A stretch of DNA of 64,000 nt from an uncultured Clostridia bacterium (lineage in GTDB: Bacteria; Bacillota; Clostridia; Christensenellales; Borkfalkiaceae): the NCBI GenBank assembly GCA_945949395.1, contig CAMFEK010000003.1:37009-101008 (forward strand), written 5' to 3'. A program made the position numbers and the translations under genes. The notes below the pieces were generated by a model. That model saw only the letters and a list, made by a program, of their open reading frames with translations. It had not been told where the DNA came from and made no database searches. Within the stretch, counting starts at the first letter, position 1, and each line of letters opens with the position of its first letter. This document shows positions 49,830 through 58,158 of the stretch, piece by piece.

Positions 49830-51344
49830 ATGAAAAGTCAAAGTGTTGTAACCGAACTTCGCAGAAAAGTTTTTTCCGAAGTGTCCAAGGTCGCTTACGA
49901 ATCCGAAGATATCGCAGGCGATATCGAAGCGATCCCCTATAAAATTACCCCCGACGAAGAACCTCGCTACCGCGAGAGCGTATACCGTGAACGCCAGATC
50001 GCCGCAGAGCGCGTCCGTCTCGCCATGGGGCTTTCCCTGCGCCCCGCCGATAAGCCCGTACATATCACGGCGGGTATCAAGGAAAGCAATATTTCCGATA
50101 AATACTACGAACCGCCCCTGATGCAGGTCATTCCCTCCGCTTGCGATAAGTGCCCCGATAACGAATACGAGGTGTCCAACCAGTGCCGCAACTGCGTAGC
50201 CCATTTCTGTATCAAGGCTTGCCCCCGCGGCGCGATCTCCGTGGTAAACGGAAGATCCTTCATTGATCAAAGCAAATGTATCCATTGCGGAAGATGCAAA
50301 GAGGCTTGCCCTTACGACGCCATCGCGCATAAGGTTCGCCCCTGCGCCGCCGCTTGCGGCATCAAAGCCATCGGCTCCGACGAATACGGCAGAGCGAAGA
50401 TCGACAACGATAAGTGCGTGGCGTGCGGTCAGTGTATGTCCTCCTGTCCCTTCGGCGCCATCGCGGATAAGTCGCAGATATTCCAGCTCATTCAGGCGAT
50501 GAAGAAGGGGGATAAGGTCGTAGCCGCCGTCGCTCCCGCCATTCTCGGTCAGTTCGGTCCCAAAGTCACGCCGGGTAAGATGAAGACGGCGTTCACCCTC
50601 ATGGGCTTTGCCGACGTCTACGAAGTCGCGCAGGGCGCCGATATGGGCTGTATCGCGGAAGCGCATCATTACGTAAACGAGGTCGCGACGGGCAAACTTC
50701 CCTTCCTTCTCACCTCCTGCTGTCCCGCCTGGGCAGTTCTCGCCAAAAAACAGTTCCCCGATTTCGTCGAGGAGGTTTCGCAGGAACTCACGCCCATGGT
50801 CGCCACGGCGAGATTCATCAAGGAAAAAGACCCCGAAGCCCGCGTGGTGTTCATCGGTCCTTGCGCCGCGAAAAAGCTCGAGGCGGCGAGAAGAACCATT
50901 CGTTCTTACGTCGACTTCGTCATCACCTTCGAAGAGCTTGCCGGCATGTTCGACGCGAAGGGCATCGACTTTAATACCATCGAGGAATCTCCCATCGAGA
51001 TTCAGTCCACGGGCGCCGGAAGAGGTTACGCCGTCGCAGGCGGCGTCGCCCGCGCCATCGAGGAGACGATCAAGGAATACTATCCCGATACGGAAGTCAA
51101 TATCTATCACGCCGAGGGCTTGGCGGATTGCAAAAAGACGCTCATGCTCGCCAAGGCGGGAAAATTGAAAAACTGCATGATCGAGGGTATGGGTTGCCCC
51201 GGCGGTTGCGTCGCCGGCGTGGGAACCGTCATTCCGCCCGAAAAGGCGAAGGTGCTCGTCGAACAGTTCGTCATGGTGAGCGACAAAAAGATTCCCGATA
51301 AGGAACTCTTGGAAGACGCCGACCGCTTGACAAAAATGCAATAA
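49830..51344 (+). CDS. Monomeric [FeFe] hydrogenase, group B-like
   Basis: Interconverts protons and H2, probably with ferredoxin, in the cytoplasm. 504 residues. The N-terminal 100 residues are not a known domain; about 105-215 hold cysteine clusters for several [4Fe-4S] centres (CRNCVAHFCIKACP, CIHCGRCKEACP, CVACGQCMSSCP). The H-cluster domain follows with TSCCPAW (L1), FIGPCAAKK (L2) and EGMGCPGGCVAG (L3). FIGPC and MGCPGGC in place of MPC and MACPGGC are marks of group B enzymes. ATG 49830 is chosen behind TTGAGG; the longer frame starts inside the promoter. The maturases HydE, HydF and HydG are not in the window. Confidence 0.93.
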   Translation: MKSQSVVTELRRKVFSEVSKVAYESEDIAGDIEAIPYKITPDEEPRYRESVYRERQIAAERVRLAMGLSLRPADKPVHITAGIKESNISDKYYEPPLMQVIPSACDKCPDNEYEVSNQCRNCVAHFCIKACPRGAISVVNGRSFIDQSKCIHCGRCKEACPYDAIAHKVRPCAAACGIKAIGSDEYGRAKIDNDKCVACGQCMSSCPFGAIADKSQIFQLIQAMKKGDKVVAAVAPAILGQFGPKVTPGKMKTAFTLMGFADVYEVAQGADMGCIAEAHHYVNEVATGKLPFLLTSCCPAWAVLAKKQFPDFVEEVSQELTPMVATARFIKEKDPEARVVFIGPCAAKKLEAARRTIRSYVDFVITFEELAGMFDAKGIDFNTIEESPIEIQSTGAGRGYAVAGGVARAIEETIKEYYPDTEVNIYHAEGLADCKKTLMLAKAGKLKNCMIEGMGCPGGCVAGVGTVIPPEKAKVLVEQFVMVSDKKIPDKELLEDADRLTKMQ

Positions 51345-51352
51345 AAAATAGT

Positions 51353-51381
51353 AAAAACTCCCGAAAAACGGGAGTTTTTTT
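51353..51381 (+). terminator. Terminator of the hydrogenase gene
   Basis: A perfect 11-bp stem AAAAACTCCCG / CGGGAGTTTTT with a 5-base loop and T run. Confidence 0.92.
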
Positions 51382-51479
51382 ACGGCAGGAAAAGGGGCGG
51401 GACTTTTGTGAACGTTCGCAGGGATTTTTTTGAAAAGCATGATATTTATGTGAATTTTTCCTTTCGGAAAATTATTCCC

Positions 51480-51508
51480 TTGACTTTTGGTATAAAAAAT
51501 AATATATT
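51480..51508 (+). promoter_or_regulatory. Promoter of the marR-ABC operon
   Basis: TTGACT at 51480-51485, 17 bases, TATATT at 51503-51508. TTGT and ACAA, two bases apart, lie just after it and could be part of a MarR site, but the dyad is too short to claim. Confidence 0.7.
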
Positions 51509-51542
51509 TTAGTTGTAAACAAAAAAGAAGGAGAATATTGCC

Positions 51543-52022
51543 ATGGAATATACGAGTAAGATGCAGTCCACCGACGAGTACTTGAACAGTCTCATTATTG
51601 CGCTCAAGAAGATCAAAGATTGTAACATGATGGAAAAAAGTACATACAATAACACGGAAATGCGCGTGATTGCGGAAATCGTTTCGGCAAACGTTCAGGG
51701 CAAGAGAATTATTTCCACCGAACTGGCAAAGACGCTCGGCGTCACCCGTTCCGCCGTTTCGCAGATGGTCAATCGCATGGAAGAAAAGGGCATCATCGTT
51801 CGCGTTCCCGCCGCAAACGACAGAAAAAAGGTGTATATCGAGCTCACCGAAAAGACGAAGGAGCTGTACGGAAAGGAAAAGAGCAGACTGTGCGAGCGCC
51901 TCGACAAGGTGTTGGCGCTCATGGGCAGAGAGGATATGGAAAAACTTCTCTCCCTCACAGCCAAGTTTATCGATTGTCAGGAACGGCTGTTAAAAGAAAA
52001 TGGGGAGAAAACAGAATGTTAA
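51543..52022 (+). CDS. MarR-family transcription regulator
   Basis: A 159-residue winged-helix regulator. The helix-turn-helix is at about 50-75 (STELAKTLGVTRSAVSQMVNRMEEKGIIVR), followed by the wing (PAANDRKKVYIELTEKTKELY) in the usual MarR order, with dimer helices on both sides. ATG behind AAGGAGAA. Its last seven bases overlap the ABC exporter gene, so it most likely represses its own operon and responds to a substrate of that exporter. The ligand is unknown. Confidence 0.9.
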   Translation: MEYTSKMQSTDEYLNSLIIALKKIKDCNMMEKSTYNNTEMRVIAEIVSANVQGKRIISTELAKTLGVTRSAVSQMVNRMEEKGIIVRVPAANDRKKVYIELTEKTKELYGKEKSRLCERLDKVLALMGREDMEKLLSLTAKFIDCQERLLKENGEKTEC

Positions 52023-54763
52023 AATTAGTGGACATCGTAAAGGATTATCAAGTTGCCGATACGACCGTTCACGCCATTCGGGGGATTTCCCTCGAGTTTC
52101 GGGAAAACGAATTCGTTTCCATTCTCGGCGCGAGCGGGTGCGGCAAGACGACGCTCCTCAATATCATAGGCGGGCTCGATCATTATACGAGCGGCGACCT
52201 TATCGTAAAGGGGCGTTCCACCAAAAATTATAAGGATGCGGACTGGGACGTTTACCGCAATCACCGCATCGGTTTCATCTTCCAGTCCTATAACCTCATT
52301 CCTCACCAAACGGTTTTGGAAAACGTGGAGATGGCGCTCACCATCGCGGGCGTTTCCGCCGAGGAGAGAAGAAACCGCGCCGCCGAGGCGCTCGATCGCG
52401 TGGGATTGAAAGAGCATCTCCACAAGCGTCCCAACCAGCTCTCGGGCGGTCAGATGCAACGCGTCGCCATCGCGCGCGCCCTCGTCAATAACCCCGAGAT
52501 CCTGCTCGCCGACGAACCGACCGGCGCGCTCGATTCGGAAACGAGCGTTCAGATCATGGAACTCATCAAGGAGATTTCCGGCGAACGCCTCGTCATCATG
52601 GTCACGCATAACCCCGACCTCGCCGAACAGTATTCTTCCCGTATCGTAAAGCTGCACGACGGGCTGGTGGTGTCCGACTCCGATCCCTATACGAGCGAAC
52701 GGGCGGAAAAAGAGGAAGTCGTAAAGGACAAAAAAACAAAGAAGGAAAGAAAGGAAAAGGCGAGTATGTCCTACCCCACCTCCGTCAAGCTCTCCTTCAA
52801 GAATCTCATGAGCAAGCGGGGCAGAACCTTCATCACCTCCATCGCGGGCTCCATCGGCATTATCGGCGTCAGCATGGTCCTTGCCTTCTCCGCGGGCATT
52901 CAAAACTATATCCGCAGTATGCAGGACGATATGCTTTCGGGCAACCCCGTCACCGTCTCGCAGACGGGTTATAACTTAAGCGCCCTCACCGACGCCATGT
53001 CCGCCATGGACAAAGCGGAACTCGTCAAGGAAAACGGCAGGGTCTACATCGACTCCTACGTGGAATCTTTGGCAAAGATCGGCGCGGCGTCCGCCAGCAT
53101 GCTCGTGAATAACGAGATCACGGAGGAATACATCGATTACGTCACCTCCATGCCCGCCGAATACTACGCCGCCATGACAGTGGATTACGGCGTGGACGTA
53201 ACGCACAGCATCTATACGGATTTCATCCATACCGACAAGAACGGCGACGAGATCACGGAAAATATGTCCGTTGCCGCCGTGCAGTCCCGCTATACCGCCC
53301 TCCTCGGCGAAACGGATTATAAAGATTTTACCGACTACATAGCGAGTTTCACGGATATCTTCGCGCAGGCTCCCACCGACGCCGCGGGCGCCGAGAGCTA
53401 CGTCGGCACGCAGTACGACGTGCTTGCAGGTAAGATTGCGACGGAAAAGAACGAGCTCATGCTCGTCATCAATAACGACGAGGCGACCGATCTCATGCTC
53501 GCGCAGCTTGGATTTATCTCGCAGGACGGATTCCTTGCCAGAGCGTATAAGGCGACGGGTAACGAGTACGACGAGAGCGATATCGTCGACAGCGTATCGT
53601 ATGAAGAGATCTTGGGCAAGACCTATACTTGGTACCCCAACGACGAGCTTTACAGGGAGAACAAAAATCCTTCCATGATGAACGAGTACGGCATGTGTTC
53701 GTACGTCTACGAGCCTTACGGAAACGAGCTTGAAAACGGCTTGACCCTCAAAATCGTCGGAATTTTGCAGCCCAAGGATACCATCTCTTACGGCTGTCTT
53801 TCCCGCGGCGTGTACTATACGCAGGCGTTTGCGGAATACGTCGTGGAACAGAATCAGGATTCCGCCGTGGTTAAGACGGCAAGAGAGAACGAGCAGGCGC
53901 CCGGCTATCTTTACAGCGGCTACTACACCACGAATATGGGCGAACAGAGCGTCTCCGTGCCTATCGGCATCGGTTATCGCTACACCTACGCGTTCGAAGG
54001 GGAAGAAAAGAGCGTTCTCGACTTCGTCGGCGTATCTTCGCAGGCAGGCATGATGATGGGCATGTTCTCTCAGGTCATGGGCGGAAACAGCGCGAACGGC
54101 TCGAATAACATGATCTCCATTTCCGCCCGTCAGCTCGGCGGGGAAAGCATTCCCGGCTATATCGCCTTCTATCCCATCGACTTCGATTCCAAAGATCTCG
54201 TCACGGATTATTTGGACGCTTGGAACGATAAAGGGGATCTCACCTATTTCAGCGTCTCGCAGAATCGAGAGGTCACCCTCTCGGAAAAGGATAGGGGGGA
54301 GGTCGCCTACACCGATTCGCTCGAGCTCATCATCTCCATGATCAATACCATGATCGACGTCATCACCTACGCGCTCGTTGCGTTCACGTCCATCTCCCTC
54401 GTGGTGTCCTCCGTCATGATCGGCGTCATCACCTACGTTTCCGTCGTGGAAAGAACCAAGGAAATCGGTATCTTGCGTGCGCTCGGCGCCAGAAAGAAGG
54501 ACATCAAGAACCTGTTCAACGCAGAGACCTTTATCATCGGTCTGTTTGCCGGCGGTATAGGCATCGGATTCACCTACCTCGTCAGCATTCCCATCAATAT
54601 CCTGCTGTATTCCCTCACGGGTATCGCGGGCATCGTAGCGCTGCCCTGGTATCAGGCGATCATCATGGTGCTCATCAGCATTCTGCTCACCTCGATTTCC
54701 GGTCTTTTACCCGCGTCCGCCGCGGCGAAGAAGGATCCCGTCATCGCACTCAGAACGGAATAA
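52016..54763 (+). CDS. MacB-like ABC exporter, ATPase and FtsX-type permease in one chain
   Basis: A 915-residue protein. ATPase domain 1-230: Walker A GASGCGKTT (38-46), signature LSGGQ near 143, Walker B ILLADEPTGALD. A Lys/Glu-rich linker follows, then a first membrane helix near 275-295 (TSIAGSIGIIGVSMVLAF), a large outside domain of about 450 residues, and three C-terminal helices of the FtsX type from about 775 (ISMINTMIDVITYALVAF). The architecture is that of MacB-type mechanotransmission exporters, which move peptides, lipids or drugs without a transport channel of their own. Start ATG 52016 overlaps marR by seven bases. Confidence 0.9.
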   Translation: MLKLVDIVKDYQVADTTVHAIRGISLEFRENEFVSILGASGCGKTTLLNIIGGLDHYTSGDLIVKGRSTKNYKDADWDVYRNHRIGFIFQSYNLIPHQTVLENVEMALTIAGVSAEERRNRAAEALDRVGLKEHLHKRPNQLSGGQMQRVAIARALVNNPEILLADEPTGALDSETSVQIMELIKEISGERLVIMVTHNPDLAEQYSSRIVKLHDGLVVSDSDPYTSERAEKEEVVKDKKTKKERKEKASMSYPTSVKLSFKNLMSKRGRTFITSIAGSIGIIGVSMVLAFSAGIQNYIRSMQDDMLSGNPVTVSQTGYNLSALTDAMSAMDKAELVKENGRVYIDSYVESLAKIGAASASMLVNNEITEEYIDYVTSMPAEYYAAMTVDYGVDVTHSIYTDFIHTDKNGDEITENMSVAAVQSRYTALLGETDYKDFTDYIASFTDIFAQAPTDAAGAESYVGTQYDVLAGKIATEKNELMLVINNDEATDLMLAQLGFISQDGFLARAYKATGNEYDESDIVDSVSYEEILGKTYTWYPNDELYRENKNPSMMNEYGMCSYVYEPYGNELENGLTLKIVGILQPKDTISYGCLSRGVYYTQAFAEYVVEQNQDSAVVKTARENEQAPGYLYSGYYTTNMGEQSVSVPIGIGYRYTYAFEGEEKSVLDFVGVSSQAGMMMGMFSQVMGGNSANGSNNMISISARQLGGESIPGYIAFYPIDFDSKDLVTDYLDAWNDKGDLTYFSVSQNREVTLSEKDRGEVAYTDSLELIISMINTMIDVITYALVAFTSISLVVSSVMIGVITYVSVVERTKEIGILRALGARKKDIKNLFNAETFIIGLFAGGIGIGFTYLVSIPINILLYSLTGIAGIVALPWYQAIIMVLISILLTSISGLLPASAAAKKDPVIALRTE

Positions 54764-54764
54764 G

Positions 54765-54797
54765 AAAAAAACGGCTATTTTCAAATAGCCGTTTTTT
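54765..54797. terminator. Bidirectional terminator after the ABC exporter gene
   Basis: A near-perfect stem AAAAAACGGCTATTT / AAATAGCCGTTTTTT with a very small loop, between converging genes; A run one side and T run the other. Confidence 0.9.
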
Positions 54798-54808
54798 GTC
54801 GGTAACGA

Positions 54809-55048
54809 TTATTGCTTGTCGTATTTTCCGTACGGATTGTCGGGGCGGCTTTTGCGCACGGAGAGAATCTGCTCACAGCGTATCAGCGTCTCCTTCGCGC
54901 CCTGCGGCGATTCGCCGTTGATGAGAGAGAGGAGCGTCTCTCTGTCCCGCCCGCGCAAGGTCATGGCGAAGTCCTTTAAGGGGGTAGGGGAGTGCGGGTA
55001 ATATTCTCGGCTAAGCCGTTCGATTTTTTTCAAATGATCGCAAATCAT
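54809..55048 (-). CDS. Small protein of unknown function, leaderless
   Basis: A 79-residue charged, mostly helical protein (starts MICDHLKKIERLSREYYPHS). No family is recognised. A longer minus-strand frame reaches 55408 but would overlap the BspA-like gene and the promoters, so ATG 55048 is preferred: it lies exactly six bases after a TATAAT with a TTGAAA 17 bases further up. There is no ribosome site before it. It shares a promoter region with the divergent leucine-rich repeat gene. Confidence 0.65.
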   Translation of the reverse strand: MICDHLKKIERLSREYYPHSPTPLKDFAMTLRGRDRETLLSLINGESPQGAKETLIRCEQILSVRKSRPDNPYGKYDKQ

Positions 55049-55054
55049 GGCAAA

Positions 55055-55083
55055 ATTATAGCCGAAATCCGCATCTTTTTCAA
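55055..55083 (-). promoter_or_regulatory. Promoter of the small leaderless gene
   Basis: Minus strand: TTGAAA (55083-55078), 17 bases, TATAAT (55060-55055), six bases, ATG at 55048. Confidence 0.8.
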
Positions 55084-55091
55084 GCCTTTTG

Positions 55092-55120
55092 TTGAAAATT
55101 TTTTCTCTCTGTGCTATAAT
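55092..55120 (+). promoter_or_regulatory. Promoter of the leucine-rich repeat gene
   Basis: TTGAAA at 55092-55097, 17 bases, TATAAT at 55115-55120, divergent from the promoter at 55055-55083. Confidence 0.8.
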
Positions 55121-55148
55121 CGTTCTATAGGACGCGGGAGGTAACGTC

Positions 55149-55856
55149 ATGGATCTGAAAAAGGATTTTGTCTGGAACCAAAAGGACGGGTATGCCGTTC
55201 TCGAAAAATATACCAAAAAATATAAGAGCGCGAGGGACTTAAAACCGGGTGAGGAGCCCGAACCGAAAGAAACGCGCATCGTCATTCCCTCCGAGTACGA
55301 TGGTTTGCCCGTCGGGGAGATATTCGACGCGGCTTTCGCCATGAACGACGTCATCGAGGAGGTCGTCCTTCCCGATACCGTGAAAAAGATGGGCAGCATG
55401 GTGTTCAATCAATGCGCCAAGCTCAAAAAGGTGACGCTTGGGAAAAATTTGGAGCGGCTCGGTTATTTCTGCTTTCACGACACGCCGCTCGTCGAGGAGG
55501 AAGAAAACTATCGGGGGGATATGTTCCTGATCGGCAACTGGCTCGTCGGCGTCAAGGACGAGGCGGAAAGCATCGAAATTCCCTCCTTCGTCACGGGAAT
55601 CGCGGATTACGCCTTTTATTTCAATAAGGGATTAAAGCGCATCGTATTCCCCGAAAGCGTGGAGCGCATCGGCATGCGCGCGTTCGCCTTCGAGCTGGAA
55701 CTCGACGAAGTGGTCATTCCCAAAACGGTAAAACAGGCGCATTGGCAGATATTCGGGGCGAACGTGCATATCAAAAAGCTCACCATTCCCACGGCGATCT
55801 ACGAAAGTCAAAAGATAGACGAGACCGTTCGCATCGACGAGATCAGATTGATATAA
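55149..55856 (+). CDS. BspA-type leucine-rich repeat protein
   Basis: A 235-residue protein with several LRR_5 (BspA-type) repeats of about 23 residues: [89 protein letters not shown]. It has no signal peptide or membrane helix, so unlike surface BspA proteins it should stay in the cytoplasm. Its function is unknown. Ribosome site GGGAGG. The stop overlaps the next ATG by one base (TAATG), so the GIY-YIG gene is cotranslated. Confidence 0.85.
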   Translation: MDLKKDFVWNQKDGYAVLEKYTKKYKSARDLKPGEEPEPKETRIVIPSEYDGLPVGEIFDAAFAMNDVIEEVVLPDTVKKMGSMVFNQCAKLKKVTLGKNLERLGYFCFHDTPLVEEEENYRGDMFLIGNWLVGVKDEAESIEIPSFVTGIADYAFYFNKGLKRIVFPESVERIGMRAFAFELELDEVVIPKTVKQAHWQIFGANVHIKKLTIPTAIYESQKIDETVRIDEIRLI

Positions 55857-56110
55857 TGTTTTACGTTTATTTGCTCAAATGCGCAGACGGCACGCTGTAC
55901 GGCGGTTATACGAACGATTTGGAAAAACGCGTGCAGATGCACAACGCTGGCAAGGGCGCAAAATACACCAAGAGCCGTTTGCCCGTATCGCTCGTCTATT
56001 GCGAGGCGTTCGAGGATAAGCGCGCGGCGCTCAGCCGCGAGTGGCACTTGAAGCGGCTTTCGCGCAAAGAAAAGCTCGAATTGATCGAAAAATACGAACG
56101 AAATACTTGA
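55856..56110 (+). CDS. GIY-YIG nuclease superfamily protein (UPF0213/YhbQ-like)
   Basis: An 84-residue single-domain GIY-YIG protein. [26 protein letters not shown] holds the two short motifs (VYLLKC and LYGGYT), with the catalytic Arg (R25) and later Glu in [20 protein letters not shown]. YhbQ-like proteins are thought to act on damaged or branched DNA. It starts at ATG 55856, one base inside the previous stop. Its stop codon TGA lies inside the -35 of the FMN-riboswitch promoter. Confidence 0.88.
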   Translation: MFYVYLLKCADGTLYGGYTNDLEKRVQMHNAGKGAKYTKSRLPVSLVYCEAFEDKRAALSREWHLKRLSRKEKLELIEKYERNT

Positions 56111-56135
56111 CAAAAAACGACGAAAGGGATAGAAT
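56107..56135 (+). promoter_or_regulatory. Promoter of the FMN riboswitch-ribU unit
   Basis: TTGACA at 56107-56112, 17 bases, TAGAAT at 56130-56135. The -35 contains the stop codon of the GIY-YIG gene. Confidence 0.8.
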
Positions 56136-56148
56136 ACAGATAATTGAA

Positions 56149-56262
56149 TTTCTTTGGGGCGAGGCGCAATTCCTCACCGGCAGTAAAGTCTGCGAAGGTT
56201 CTTCGGAACCCCGAACGGGTGAAATTCCCGTACCGACGGTATAGTCCGGATGGAAAAAGTTT
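56149..56262 (+). promoter_or_regulatory. FMN riboswitch (RFN element)
   Basis: The conserved RFN parts appear in order: GGGGCGAGGCGCAATTCC, CACCGGCAGTAAAGTCTGCGA, GGAACCCCGAACGGGTGAAA, TTCCCGTACCGACGGTATAG and TCCGGATGG. FMN binding should favour the terminator at 56280-56311 and shut off the riboflavin transporter gene downstream. This is a known class; the downstream ribU confirms it. Confidence 0.97.
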
Positions 56263-56279
56263 TTTACTTTCGTGATAGC

Positions 56280-56311
56280 AAAACGCTCCTTTTTTAAGGC
56301 GCGTTTTTTTT
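56280..56311 (+). terminator. Riboswitch-controlled terminator before ribU
   Basis: A hairpin (AAAACGCTCCTT with AAGGCGCGTTTT, one mismatch near the middle) followed by eight T. It sits between the RFN element and the ribU ribosome site, as expected for FMN-dependent attenuation. Confidence 0.85.
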
Positions 56312-56361
56312 GCGGCGAACAAAGAATTTCAATAAATTTCAATGATTTAAGGAGTTCTTTT

Positions 56362-57105
56362 ATGAAACAGGTAAAGTATTTCACCGCTACGAGAATGTCT
56401 ACCATCGCCATCTTTGCCGCATTGTCGGGAATTTTGTATTTATTGCGCATTCCTTTGTCCTTCGCGTTTCCTTCATGGCTGGAACTGAATTTTTCGGATA
56501 TTCCCGCTCTCATCGGCACGTTTGCCCTCGGTCCGATTTCCGGCTGCCTGATCATCCTCGTGAAAATTATGATAAAACTTATCATAAACGGGACTTCGAC
56601 CGCCTTCGTCGGAGAACTTGCCGACCTTCTCATCGGTCTCGCGCTCGTCATTCCCGCAGGCGTCATCTACAAAAAGAATCGCTCCATCAAGGGCGCCGTG
56701 ATCGCTTTGGTAGTGAGTAGCCTCTGTTCTACGGCTTTGGCGATTTTCGCAAACCGCTTTATTTTGATTCCCTTCTATGCGGAAAAGATGGGCATGGCTA
56801 CCCTCGCCGGCATGATGACGGTCTTGTTCCCCGATTGCACCGAGCAGAATTTTTATAACTATTATCTCTGGATATCCGTCCTGCCTTTCAATCTTTTGAG
56901 ATGTCTCATCGCTTCCTTGGTTACCTTCCCGATCTACAAGAGAATATCGGGCGTCATCAAACGCATGAACGATAAATTCGATGCTCCGGCAAAGGAAGGA
57001 GAGGAGGGGAAACTTACGAAAAAGACCGTGATCACCATCGTCGTTTCGGTTGTCGTCATTCTCTTGCTGTTGGCGGCAGTACTTATCAGATATTTTCTTT
57101 CATAA
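56362..57105 (+). CDS. ribU: Riboflavin ECF-transporter S component
   Basis: Substrate-binding membrane subunit for riboflavin uptake, working with the shared EcfA, EcfA' and EcfT energy module (not in this window). 247 residues with five to six membrane helices; TRMSTIAIFAALSGILYLLR and the WLELNFSDIPALIGTFALGP loop are typical of RibU. The FMN riboswitch upstream fixes the substrate. ATG behind AAGGAG. The last 30 residues add a lysine-rich loop and one extra helix (TIVVSVVVILLLLAAVLI), which may be a tail special to this lineage. Confidence 0.95.
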   Translation: MKQVKYFTATRMSTIAIFAALSGILYLLRIPLSFAFPSWLELNFSDIPALIGTFALGPISGCLIILVKIMIKLIINGTSTAFVGELADLLIGLALVIPAGVIYKKNRSIKGAVIALVVSSLCSTALAIFANRFILIPFYAEKMGMATLAGMMTVLFPDCTEQNFYNYYLWISVLPFNLLRCLIASLVTFPIYKRISGVIKRMNDKFDAPAKEGEEGKLTKKTVITIVVSVVVILLLLAAVLIRYFLS

Positions 57106-57117
57106 TCATTAAAATAT

Positions 57118-57146
57118 TTGCAATTTTCAGCCATTCGGTATATAAT
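57118..57146 (+). promoter_or_regulatory. Promoter of the tsaE operon, near-leaderless
   Basis: TTGCAA at 57118-57123, 17 bases, TATAAT at 57141-57146, then eight bases to ATG 57155. The RNA would start within about two bases of the start codon. Confidence 0.75.
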
Positions 57147-57154
57147 GTTACCGT

Positions 57155-57556
57155 ATGGCTGATTTTATTTCACATTCCAAAGAAGAAACAATCGAATTTG
57201 CCAAACGCTACGCCAAGACGCTCAAACCCTGCGACGTCGTTTTGCTCGACGGCGACATGGGGGCGGGCAAGACGGTGTTCGCCAAAGGCGTGGCGCTCGG
57301 GCTCGGCATCGAAGAGGAGGTCACCTCTCCCACCTATGCGTATATGAACGATTACGACGGCAGACTCTTTCATTACGACTGCTATCGCATCGACAGCGCG
57401 GAGCACGCCGAAAGCCTGGGACTTGTCGATTATTTCGATATGGGCGGCGTCTGTCTCATCGAGTGGTCGCAGAACATCGCCCCCCTTTTGCCGAAAGATT
57501 GCAAACGGGTCGTCATCAAAAAAATCAGCGAAAACGAAAGGGAGATATCCTATTGA
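57155..57556 (+). CDS. tsaE: tRNA t6A biosynthesis ATPase TsaE
   Basis: ATPase that resets the TsaB-TsaD complex making threonylcarbamoyl-adenosine at A37 of ANN-reading tRNAs. 133 residues with the P-loop GDMGAGKT at 33-40, SPTYAYMNDY and FHYDCYRID, and the end CLIEWSQNIAPLLP, all standard. It leads an operon tsaE-tsaB-rimI. There is no ribosome site between its TATAAT and ATG. tsaD is not in the window. Confidence 0.95.
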   Translation: MADFISHSKEETIEFAKRYAKTLKPCDVVLLDGDMGAGKTVFAKGVALGLGIEEEVTSPTYAYMNDYDGRLFHYDCYRIDSAEHAESLGLVDYFDMGGVCLIEWSQNIAPLLPKDCKRVVIKKISENEREISY

Positions 57557-58158
57557 AAAAATTTCTTGCTATCGATACCAGCTCCAAATATCTGACGGTC
57601 GTCGTGTTCAACGAACAGCCGTTTGTCACCTTTCTTCCCGACTGCGCGATGAATCATTCCGTCGTTTTAATGGACGCCATCGAGGAGACCTTTCAAAAAG
57701 CGGGGATCGCCGCCAAGGACTGCGACTTTTTCGTCTGTTCGGTGGGCGCGGGGTCGTTTACGGGCATTCGCATCGGCATTTCCTGCATCAAGGGATTTGC
57801 GCTTGCCTTTCAAAAGCCCGTTTTGCCCGTAACTTCCTTTGAGAGCATCGCATATAATACTCAAGGAAATCTCTTTTCCGTCATCGACGCCATGCACGGC
57901 AAGTATTACGTGTGCGGATTTGACGAAAATAAAAAGGTGACGAAGGAGCCCTGTTATCTTTCCGAAGAGGAAACGCTCGCCTTGAGGGCAGAGGGAAAAC
58001 TTTGCTCGTTCGAGGCTCTCCCCTTCGAGACGGAAAAGGTGGACGTCTGTCAGGGCTTTTTGCAGGCGGTTCTCGCCAAAGCGGATCAGGCGAGCGAAAA
58101 AGAGAGCTTGACCGCCCTTTATATTCGCAAATCACAGGCAGAGGAGGCGCTTGGATGA
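57553..58158 (+). CDS. tsaB: tRNA t6A biosynthesis scaffold TsaB
   Basis: Inactive ASKHA-fold partner that holds TsaD in the t6A complex. About 201 residues: FLAIDTSSKYLTVVV at the start and CSVGAGSFTGIRIGISCIKGFA, the best-kept TsaB motif. The start is TTG 57553, which overlaps the tsaE stop (TTGA) and has GGGAGAT upstream; the longer frame begins inside tsaE. It in turn overlaps the next gene by four bases. Confidence 0.93.
   Translation: MKKFLAIDTSSKYLTVVVFNEQPFVTFLPDCAMNHSVVLMDAIEETFQKAGIAAKDCDFFVCSVGAGSFTGIRIGISCIKGFALAFQKPVLPVTSFESIAYNTQGNLFSVIDAMHGKYYVCGFDENKKVTKEPCYLSEEETLALRAEGKLCSFEALPFETEKVDVCQGFLQAVLAKADQASEKESLTALYIRKSQAEEALG

Noticed and set aside
55049-55408. Longer form of the small minus-strand gene (199 codons)
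   Set aside because: It would overlap the leucine-rich repeat gene and both divergent promoters, and its extra part has no recognisable pattern.
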